From CAVXZE01 sp964615365 (lineage in GTDB: Bacteria > Myxococcota_A > UBA9160 > UBA6930): a DNA stretch of 64,000 nt. A model generated the notes under the pieces. The model ran no database searches and was not told where the DNA came from. It saw nothing but the letters and a program-made list of their open reading frames with translations. Below, piece by piece: positions 50,132 through 56,888 of the stretch. Position numbers and translations under genes: made by a program. Numbering within the stretch: position 1 is the first letter of the stretch; each line of letters opens with the position of its first letter. The stretch spans positions 58,361-122,360 of the forward strand of contig CAZTOU010000011.1 of NCBI GenBank assembly GCA_964615365.1, in the 5' to 3' direction.

Positions 50132-52294
50132 TCAGGACAGCCCCAGCAGCGCGCCGCCCTGGTAGGTGACGAAGGCAGCCACCCAGGCCAGCAGGGTCAT
50201 GTAGCCGAACAAGAAGAGCGGCCAGCGCCAGCTCGCAGTCTCGCGTCTCACCACCGCCACCGTGGCCAGGCACTGACAGGCGAGCACGAAGAAGACCATC
50301 ATGCTCGCCGCCACGAGTGGCGTCCAGGTGGGCTTGCCGGTCCTGGGATTGACCTCGGCGCGCATCCGGTCGATCAGCCGCTCGCTGGTCTCGTCGGCGT
50401 CGCCGATGCTGTAGATGGTGCCGAGCGCGCTCACCGCGACCTCCCGCGCCGCGAGGCTGGCGATCAGCGCCACGCCAATCTTCCAGTCGTAGCCGAGGGG
50501 CGTGATCACGGGCTCGATGAACCGCCCCAGATGACCCATCGCGCTCTCGGAGAGCGCGTAGGCCGCCTGCTCCTCGTCGTTCCCCGTCTCCAGCCCAGGC
50601 TTGGGGCCGGCCTCGGGGTAGCTCGCCAGGAACCAGAGCACGACGGCGACGGCGAAGATGATGGTCCCGGCCCGGGTCAGGAAGAGCTTGCTTCGCTCCA
50701 GCATCCGCCACAGGAGGTCGCGCAGACTCGGCATGCGGTAGGGGGGAAGCTCCATCACGAAGACGGACTGCTCGCCCTTGACCACGAAGCGCTTGAGCAC
50801 CCAGGCGGCGAAGAGGGCGAAGGCGACGCCCAGCGCGTAGAGCGCCAGCAGCGTCAGCCCCTGGTAGCCGAGGAACCCGAACAGCGCGCCGGCGGGAACG
50901 AAGGCCCCGATCAGCAACGCGTAGACCGGAAGCCGCGCCGAGCAGGTCATGAGCGGCGTCACCACGATCGTCACCAGCCGGTCGCGTTGGTTCTCGATGG
51001 TGCGGGCGGCCATGATGCCGGGAATGGCGCAGGCGAAGCCGGAGAGCAGCGGGACCACCGAGCGGCCGCTGAGTCCCACCCGCTTCATGATGCGATCCAT
51101 GATGAACGCCGCCCGGGCCATGTAGCCGGTGTCCTCGAGGAGCCCGAGGAAGAAGAACAGGATCAGGATCTGGGGCAGGAAGATGACCACGGCACCGACG
51201 CCGGCGATCACACCGTCGATGAGCAGGCTGCGGATCGGTCCCTCCGGCAGCGCCGTGCCCACCTGGTCCCCCAGACTCACCGTGGCCCCGTCGATCGCGT
51301 CCATGAAGGGCCCCGCCCACGCGAACACCGACTGGAACACCACCGCCAGAATCAGGAAGAAGAGGATCGGCCCGGCGATCCGGTGGGTGAGGACCGCGTC
51401 GATCCGGTCGGTCCGCGTCGCCTTCGGCTGCGAGGTTCGTCTGACGATGCGCCCGGCCAGGGGCGTGATCCACGCGTAGCGGCCGGCGACCTCCGCCTGC
51501 TCGCTCGACACCCCCGCCCGCTCCAGTGCCTCCCGCGCCTCTCGGACCTCGGCCCAGAACTCGGGTGTGTGGTGGACCTCGAAGAAGGAGGCCCCTCGCT
51601 GGGTGAGCGCCCGAAGCGCATCGCTCATGCGCTGCTTCGGCGCGAGGTTCGGAAGGTCGCGCTCGAGCCGTTGCGCAAGGTGGTTGGTCTTCTCCTCGAC
51701 GGCGGCGTCGAGCTCCCACTTGCGACCCGTCGGAATCGGGAGCGGGCCGCAGATCGCGCCCCGCAGCTCTTCGATTCCCTCGCCTCGAGAGGCCACCATG
51801 GGAATCACCGGCACGCCCAGCTCCTCGCTGAGCTTGTCGGCGTCGACCTGTGTCCCCGCGCCCTCGGCGACGTCGACCATGTTGAGCGCGATGAGGGTCG
51901 GCTCGCCCAGGTCCAGCACCTGGCTGGCGAGGTATAGATTCCGCTCCAGGTTGCTGGCATCGACCAGGCACACCACCAGATCCGGTCGGCGCGCACCTTC
52001 CACCGCGCCGATCAGGACGCGGTAGGCGACCTCCTCGTCGAGGGATCGGGGATTGAGGCTGTAGGTGCCGGGGACGTCGACGATCGTGATCGGCGTCCCG
52101 TCGGGTCCCGTCAAGGAGCCGGTCTTGCGCTCGACGGTCACGCCCGGGTAGTTGCCGACCTTCTGGCGCAATCGGGTCAGGCGGTTGAAGACGGTGGTCT
52201 TGCCGACGTTCGGATTTCCGGCCAGGGCGACCAGCCGCTCCGGCTGCGGCACGGGGCTCGAAGCGTCAACCGGGTGGAGCGCGGGCTCGCTCAC
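50132..52294 (-). CDS. feoB: Ferrous iron transport protein B
   Basis: 720 residues. The N-terminal G domain has GNPNVGKT (26-33), DVPGTYSL and NMVD. A helical GDI-like region follows, then about ten membrane helices in two Gate repeats, including LLSGFACAIPGIMAART and the cysteine motif TPLMTCSARLPVY. It imports Fe2+ across the inner membrane. The GTG start overlaps the feoA stop as GTGA. Length is typical for short FeoB variants. Confidence 0.96.
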   Translation of the reverse strand: MSEPALHPVDASSPVPQPERLVALAGNPNVGKTTVFNRLTRLRQKVGNYPGVTVERKTGSLTGPDGTPITIVDVPGTYSLNPRSLDEEVAYRVLIGAVEGARRPDLVVCLVDASNLERNLYLASQVLDLGEPTLIALNMVDVAEGAGTQVDADKLSEELGVPVIPMVASRGEGIEELRGAICGPLPIPTGRKWELDAAVEEKTNHLAQRLERDLPNLAPKQRMSDALRALTQRGASFFEVHHTPEFWAEVREAREALERAGVSSEQAEVAGRYAWITPLAGRIVRRTSQPKATRTDRIDAVLTHRIAGPILFFLILAVVFQSVFAWAGPFMDAIDGATVSLGDQVGTALPEGPIRSLLIDGVIAGVGAVVIFLPQILILFFFLGLLEDTGYMARAAFIMDRIMKRVGLSGRSVVPLLSGFACAIPGIMAARTIENQRDRLVTIVVTPLMTCSARLPVYALLIGAFVPAGALFGFLGYQGLTLLALYALGVAFALFAAWVLKRFVVKGEQSVFVMELPPYRMPSLRDLLWRMLERSKLFLTRAGTIIFAVAVVLWFLASYPEAGPKPGLETGNDEEQAAYALSESAMGHLGRFIEPVITPLGYDWKIGVALIASLAAREVAVSALGTIYSIGDADETSERLIDRMRAEVNPRTGKPTWTPLVAASMMVFFVLACQCLATVAVVRRETASWRWPLFLFGYMTLLAWVAAFVTYQGGALLGLS

Positions 52295-52527
52295 GACGGT
52301 CCACCGGCCGGCTCGATCTCGATCTGCTCGGCTTCCTGCTTGCGGAGGGAGAGGTGGTAGCCGCGGAGCTTGACCTCGATCGGGTCACCCAAGGGTGCGA
52401 GCTTCACGACCTCGATCTCCGTGCCTTCCATGACGCCCATCTCCAGCAGCCGGATCGGCGGTCCGCTGCCAGCCCAGCCGACGACGACGCCGCGCTCGCC
52501 GGGCTCGAGGTCTCGGAGCGTGGTCAT
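52291..52527 (-). CDS. feoA: Ferrous iron transport protein A
   Basis: 78 residues with an SH3-like fold: LRDLEPGERGVV at the start, then RLLEMGVMEGTEIEVVKLAPLGDPIEVKLRGYHLSLR-type strands and IEIE at the end. FeoA assists FeoB. GGAGG lies nine bases before the ATG. The start lies inside the tail of the upstream FeoA-domain gene, in another frame. Confidence 0.93.
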   Translation of the reverse strand: MTTLRDLEPGERGVVVGWAGSGPPIRLLEMGVMEGTEIEVVKLAPLGDPIEVKLRGYHLSLRKQEAEQIEIEPAGGPS

Positions 52528-52783
52528 CCTGCGGTACCTCCTCGACGAAGACCCCCGCCGCCAGGTCGGCGGGGATGGCGACGCGCGACGGCCCGATGCC
52601 GACGATCATGCGGCGCTGGTGGCTGATGACGCGGAGCACGGCTCCCTCGCGGATGCCGACGTCGCGAAGCCGCCGAACCGCGAGCTCACCCAGGGAGAAG
52701 AAGCAGACCTCGACGGCTGGCCCCTCTGGAACGGCGCTGAGCGGGAGGGCGGGGCCGCGGGATCCTCTTCGGGCGCATGTCAT
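52385..52783 (-). CDS. Second FeoA-domain protein with out-of-frame tail
   Basis: 132 residues. Residues about 20-85 match FeoA (SLGELAVRRLRDVGIREGAVLRVI, ending VAIPADLAAGVFVEE). From about 86 the frame reads through feoA out of phase, giving an Arg/Gly-rich tail unlike FeoA. A one-base shift near 52530 would bring in a TGA that overlaps the feoA ATG as ATGA, the overlap used elsewhere in this window. A frameshift (real or sequencing) is therefore possible; otherwise the tail is genuine. It is the first gene after the Fur box. Confidence 0.7.
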   Translation of the reverse strand: MTCARRGSRGPALPLSAVPEGPAVEVCFFSLGELAVRRLRDVGIREGAVLRVISHQRRMIVGIGPSRVAIPADLAAGVFVEEVPQDDHAPRPRARRARRRRRLGWQRTADPAAGDGRHGRHGDRGREARTLG

Positions 52784-52837
52784 GGGGCTCGACCTCGGGG
52801 ATTCATCGTGCGCGCTAACCAGCAGTGGTTAACAATA

Positions 52838-52854
52838 TTGAAAATCATTTTCAA
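52838..52854 (-). promoter_or_regulatory. Fur box upstream of the feo operon
   Basis: A perfect 8-1-8 palindrome, TTGAAAAT-C-ATTTTCAA, close to the Fur consensus (GATAATGATAATCATTATC), ends 55 bases before the first feo ATG (52783). A second small palindrome TAACCA-GCAG-TGGTTA (52816-52831) lies between. Iron-repressed expression of feoA-feoA-feoB, the small Cys protein and perhaps the porin is inferred. Confidence 0.85.
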
Positions 52855-53183
52855 GTAACCTCCGTGCCCACTGCGTGATCCACCCTGCGAGGAGCCTCCA
52901 CCCGAGGTCCTCCAGGTTCCGGAGAAGCCGAGGTGGGATCACGAAATAGCTAACTAGAGCAATCAGATAGACGCACGCCGTGCGCACGGCTCCGGACACG
53001 GCGCGCTCTCTCGGCTCCCAGTCGGACTCGGTTCTCGACTAATGGGCAGCGCGGAAAGTGGTGTGGAGTGCAACTCAGACTGGTGCGAACGGCTGCACCG
53101 AGCTGGATCAGTCGGGCTAGCCTTTCCGTATCTTCGCTCGCCTTCGGCTCGCTGCGCGCGCGGCTCGCTCTCAGCTCACAGCG
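52855..53183. other. Intergenic region with GC-rich repeats, no gene
   Basis: About 330 bases with no supported frame. It contains ACGGCTCCGGACACGG and GCGCGCTCTCTCGGCTCCCAG (52985-53020), which echo sequence at 36862-36916, then at 53139-53168 a 30-base CGCCTTCGGCTCGCTGCGCG-type sequence that is repeated at 54029 with three mismatches. Confidence 0.55.
53139..53168. repeat. 30-base GC-rich repeat, copy A
   Basis: Begins CGCCTTCGGCTCGCTG and ends GGCTCGC. It matches 54029-54058 at 27 of 30 positions. It lies just downstream of the yciH stop. Confidence 0.55.
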
Positions 53184-53522
53184 CTAGCCACCAGCCCGCT
53201 TGACGGTGAAGCCGCGGGTCTCGAGCTCGACGACGAGGGTGTCGCGGTGGTCGCCCTGGATCTCGATCACGCCGTCCTTGACCGACCCGCCGGTCCCGCA
53301 GCGGCGCTTCAGCTCGCTACCCAGCGCACGCAGGTCGTCGTCCGGGAGGGGGATCCCATCGATGGTGGTGACGGTCTTGCCGCGCCTTCCCTTGGTCTCG
53401 CGCCGTACCCGTACGATTCCATCGCCGCGCGCACGGCGAGGCGGGGCGGGGTCCTTGCCGGGATCGATTCGACCCACCCGGGTCGAGTACACCAGCTTCG
53501 AATCGTCTCGCCGGCGTTGCAT
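53184..53522 (-). CDS. yciH: SUI1/eIF1-family translation factor (YciH)
   Basis: 112 residues. The SUI1 core is clear: VRVRRETKGRRGKTVTTIDG, then LKRRCGTGGSVKDGVIEIQGDHRD with the GTGGS loop and the C-terminal strand. Bacterial YciH proteins modulate start-site selection on the ribosome. The first 35 residues are a basic extension. It begins three bases after the CoA-binding gene, forming a two-gene unit bordered by a repeated 30-base sequence on both sides. Confidence 0.93.
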   Translation of the reverse strand: MQRRRDDSKLVYSTRVGRIDPGKDPAPPRRARGDGIVRVRRETKGRRGKTVTTIDGIPLPDDDLRALGSELKRRCGTGGSVKDGVIEIQGDHRDTLVVELETRGFTVKRAGG

Positions 53523-53525
53523 CGC

Positions 53526-53951
53526 TCAGTCGCGCGGTCGGCACAGACGACCGTGCTCGACCATCAGGCAGCGATCCTCGACCACGGTGATGCCCGCCTC
53601 CTCGAGGCGCCGCGTCGCATCGGGGTTGCTGATTCCCAGCTGGAGCCATACACCCACCGGATTCTCGGGCAGCGAGAGGATCTCGTCGACATGCCCGGGG
53701 ATGTGCGCCGAGGCGCGAAACAGGTTGACGAGATCCGGCCTATCCTCGAGGGATGCGATGGAGGGAACACATGGCTCGCCGAGCACCCGATCGAGCTTCG
53801 GAGAGACCGGAAGGATCCGGTAGCCGTGCTCCTGCATGTAGCGGGGCACCCGGAACGCATCCTCGCCGGGGCCGGTCTTGATGCCCACCACCGCGATCGA
53901 TCGCACCCGCTCGAGGAGCTGGCGCAGCGCATCGTCACTCTCGATCGGCAT
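53526..53951 (-). CDS. CoA-binding-domain protein (YccU-like)
   Basis: 141 residues. A Rossmann CoA-binding domain of the CoA_binding_2 type: SIAVVGIK at the first strand (17-24), RVPRYMQEHGYRILPVSP, VNLFRA, and the C-terminal GITVVEDRCLMVEHGRL, which is diagnostic for the family. Cellular role unknown. ATG 53951. It is the upstream member of the pair with yciH. Confidence 0.9.
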   Translation of the reverse strand: MPIESDDALRQLLERVRSIAVVGIKTGPGEDAFRVPRYMQEHGYRILPVSPKLDRVLGEPCVPSIASLEDRPDLVNLFRASAHIPGHVDEILSLPENPVGVWLQLGISNPDATRRLEEAGITVVEDRCLMVEHGRLCRPRD

Positions 53952-54028
53952 GCCGTCCTTCTCCCATCCTTCTTCGCGGAATCGTTGCTTTCATTCGATC
54001 ATGTACAGCCAGTCTTCTGAACTACGTT

Positions 54029-54058
54029 CGCCTGCGGCTCACTGCGCGCGCAGCTCGC
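54029..54058. repeat. 30-base GC-rich repeat, copy B
   Basis: Begins CGCCTGCGGCTCACTG and matches 53139-53168 at 27 of 30 positions; the next bases (CTTCGGCTCGCCG) repeat part of the motif. It lies between the divergent CoA-binding and M16 genes. Confidence 0.55.
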
Positions 54059-54111
54059 CTTCGGCTCGCCGCGCTTGCCTGCAGAGTACCCGGGGTATAC
54101 CGTTCGACGCC

Positions 54112-55461
54112 ATGCGATGGCTTCTGGCGGCCCTGGCTCTTTTGATCCTGACTTTCTCGGTGGGGGTCGAGACCGCCTCGGGCATCGACGACCCCACCCT
54201 CCGGACCCGGACCACGGTGCTCGACAACGGTCTCACCATCCTCACCCTGGAGGATCCGGCCACGCCGGTCGTCTCCTTCCAGATGTGGGTCCGCGTCGGA
54301 TCCGGAGACGAGTCCCGCTTCACCGGGCTCGCCCACCTCTTCGAGCACATGATGTTTCGGGGCTCGAAGAACCTTCCCCCCGAGGCCCACGGGCGGATCA
54401 TCACCCAGCGCGGCGGGCGCGTGAACGCCTACACCTCTCGGGACGTCACGGTCTACTTCGCCGACATGACGGCCGAGCACCTTCCGATGTTGATCGAGCT
54501 CGAGGCGGAACGTCTCGAGAACCTGGACATCAGCGAGGAGAGCCTGGCCAGCGAGAGGGAGGTCGTCCTCGAGGAGAGGCGCATGCGCACCGAGGACAGC
54601 CCGAAGGGCCGCGCCTTCGAGGCCCTGACCGCCCTGACCTTCCAGGCCCATCCCTATCGCGCCCCCACCATCGGATGGCGAAGCGACGTCGAGAAGGTGG
54701 GCGTCGATGACTGCCTGGAGTTCTTCCGGACCTTCTACGCACCTGACAATCTCGTCATCGCCATCGCGGGCGACTTCGAAGCCGACCTCGCAATCGCCCA
54801 GATCGAACGCCATATGGGCTCCCTCGATCCCGCCCGGGAGATCCCGCGCAATCCCACCACCGAGCCCGAGCAGGACGGCGAGCGCCGATCGATGGTCCAC
54901 TTCGAGGTGCGGGGTCCGCTCCTGTCGATCGCGTGGCACGCCCCTCCCACCGGCCATCGGGACGCCGAAGCCCTCGACGTGGCCAGCGAGATCCTCTCCA
55001 GCGGTCGCACCAGCCGGCTCTACCGCCGACTCGTCTACGACCAGCCGAAGGCGCTGTTCGCCTCCGGCGGGTACTGGGAGCTCCACCGCGCCGGTCTCTT
55101 CTACGCGATGGCGGGTGTGCGGCCCGGGGAGAGCGTGGAGGAGGTCGAGGAGCTGTTCCTCGGGGAGATCGCCAGGCTCCGGGAGGAACCCGTCGACGCG
55201 CAAGAGCTCGAGAAGGCGAAGCGGAGCCTCGAGGTCTCCCTCCTGGGCAGTCTCCAGACGAGTCACGCGCTGGCCTCCCGCATCGCCCACGACTACACCG
55301 CCTTCGGACGGATCCGCCCCCTCGACGAACGCCTCGGGGCGATTCGTTCCGTCACCGCCGAGGACGTCCAGCGAATCGCCCGCACCTACCTGGTGCCCGA
55401 GAAACGCAGCATCGTGTGGGTGGTACCGCCGACCCCGGCGACCGGGGAGGAGGCGCCGTGA
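54112..55461 (+). CDS. M16-family zinc peptidase (active subunit)
   Basis: 449 residues. A signal peptide at 1-24 (LLAALALLILTFSVGVETASG) directs it to the periplasm. The inverted zinc motif HLFEH (75-79) and the distal Glu in EREVVLEERR (about 155) are intact, so it should be catalytic. The two-domain M16 half-length fits heterodimeric bacterial M16B pairs. The ATG at 54112 begins the signal peptide. The next gene overlaps as GTGA and encodes the partner. Confidence 0.9.
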   Translation: MRWLLAALALLILTFSVGVETASGIDDPTLRTRTTVLDNGLTILTLEDPATPVVSFQMWVRVGSGDESRFTGLAHLFEHMMFRGSKNLPPEAHGRIITQRGGRVNAYTSRDVTVYFADMTAEHLPMLIELEAERLENLDISEESLASEREVVLEERRMRTEDSPKGRAFEALTALTFQAHPYRAPTIGWRSDVEKVGVDDCLEFFRTFYAPDNLVIAIAGDFEADLAIAQIERHMGSLDPAREIPRNPTTEPEQDGERRSMVHFEVRGPLLSIAWHAPPTGHRDAEALDVASEILSSGRTSRLYRRLVYDQPKALFASGGYWELHRAGLFYAMAGVRPGESVEEVEELFLGEIARLREEPVDAQELEKAKRSLEVSLLGSLQTSHALASRIAHDYTAFGRIRPLDERLGAIRSVTAEDVQRIARTYLVPEKRSIVWVVPPTPATGEEAP

Positions 55462-56876
55462 GCTCCCGAGCAGTCGCGCTCTCGCTGCTCGCAGTTCTTC
55501 TCGGCTGTGCGTGGCTCCCCAGAACTCCCGCCTGGGAGAAGCCGCCTCCTCCCGTCAGGGACGCACCGGTGGTGGACGCGGCGCGGCTGCATCGAGGGGA
55601 GCTTCCCAACGGGATGCGGGTCCTGGTGCTGGAGGATCCCCGCCTGCCCCAGATCGAGATCGGTGTCGTCGCCCGACGCGGTGCCGGACTCGCGGCACCG
55701 GAACAGGCGGGGCTGGCGGACTTCACGGCGGAGCTGATGGAGCGGGGGGCCGGCGACCGGAATGCCCTCGAGCTGGCCGCAGTGGTCGACAACCTGGGCG
55801 CCTCCCTCCGCGTCGCGGCTGACTGGGATTCCGTGGCGGTGGGCGCCTCGGGATTGTCCCGGGATCTCGACACGCTCTTCGCGGTCCTGGAAGAGGTGGT
55901 TCGCCGGCCGCGCTTCGACCCCGACGAGGCCGAGCGGGTGCGGGCCGAGCAGCTGGCCAGGCTCGAGAAGGCCAAGGACAGCCCGCAGGTGCTGGCGAGC
56001 CGGAGCTTTCAGGCGGTGCTCTATCCCGACCATCCCTACGGGCTGCCCCTTGCGGGGACTCCCGAGACGGTGACGAGGCTCGGGCCCTCGGATGCGAGGG
56101 ACTTTCACGCGCGCGTCTTCGCCGCCCGCAACACGCTCTTCTTCGCCACCGGCGATCTCCAGGCGACGGACATCATGCGCCGCGTCGCGGAGGCCTTCGG
56201 AGACTGGCCCGCCGGAGGCGTCCCGGAGCCCGGGTCCCCGCCGCCCGCCTCCGCGCCTGCCGAGCGCCGCATCGTCGTCGTCGATCGCCCCGATCTCGGT
56301 CAGGCGCAGATCGTCGTGGGGCACGAGGGGATCTCCCGCACCGACCCCGAGCGGCTGTCCGCCGGTCTCATGAACACGGTGCTGGGAGGCGGTGGCTTCT
56401 CCTCGCGGTTGATGAAGAGCGTGCGCGCCGAGGCGGGCCTCACCTACAGCATCTACTCCCACTTCTCGATGCGGCGACACCCCGGCCCCTTCGCGGTGCT
56501 GACTTTCACCCGCGTACCGGAGGTCCGGCGCGTCGTCGACCTGGTGCTGGCCGAGCTGTCGCGGGTGCGTTCGGATCCGCCGTCCCCGGAAGAGGTTGCG
56601 AACGCCCAGAGCCAGACGGTCGGGCAGTTTGCCCTGGGACTCGAGACCTCCTCGGCGGTGGCCGGCGCCCTGGTGGATCTCGACGTGCACGGCCTCCCCG
56701 AGGATTCGCTCGACACCGTTCGGGGAAGGCTCCGAGCCCTCTCTGCCGAGGACACCGCCCGGGTAGCTCGCGAGCTGGTGCACCCGGAGCGCGCTGCCAT
56801 CCTGGTGGTGGGACCGGCCGACGCGATCGTTCCCCAGCTCGAGCACTTGGGGGCAGTCGAAGTCGTAGAGCCCTGA
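55458..56876 (+). CDS. M16-family peptidase-like lipoprotein (inactive partner)
   Basis: 472 residues from GTG 55458. A lipoprotein signal ends in LLGC (Cys about 17). The M16 fold is recognised by LPNGMRVLVLEDPRLPQ, the GGGGFSSRLMKSVRAEAGLTYSI region near 315, and C-terminal helices. Where the zinc motif should be, the sequence is GLADFTAELMERG: His, Glu and His are Asp, Ala and Glu. It is therefore the non-catalytic, membrane-tethered partner of the upstream subunit, as in known bacterial M16B heterodimers. The retained Gly-rich R/Y pair region supports peptide binding. Confidence 0.88.
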   Translation: MSSRAVALSLLAVLLGCAWLPRTPAWEKPPPPVRDAPVVDAARLHRGELPNGMRVLVLEDPRLPQIEIGVVARRGAGLAAPEQAGLADFTAELMERGAGDRNALELAAVVDNLGASLRVAADWDSVAVGASGLSRDLDTLFAVLEEVVRRPRFDPDEAERVRAEQLARLEKAKDSPQVLASRSFQAVLYPDHPYGLPLAGTPETVTRLGPSDARDFHARVFAARNTLFFATGDLQATDIMRRVAEAFGDWPAGGVPEPGSPPPASAPAERRIVVVDRPDLGQAQIVVGHEGISRTDPERLSAGLMNTVLGGGGFSSRLMKSVRAEAGLTYSIYSHFSMRRHPGPFAVLTFTRVPEVRRVVDLVLAELSRVRSDPPSPEEVANAQSQTVGQFALGLETSSAVAGALVDLDVHGLPEDSLDTVRGRLRALSAEDTARVARELVHPERAAILVVGPADAIVPQLEHLGAVEVVEP

Positions 56877-56888
56877 GGTGGACCCGCC

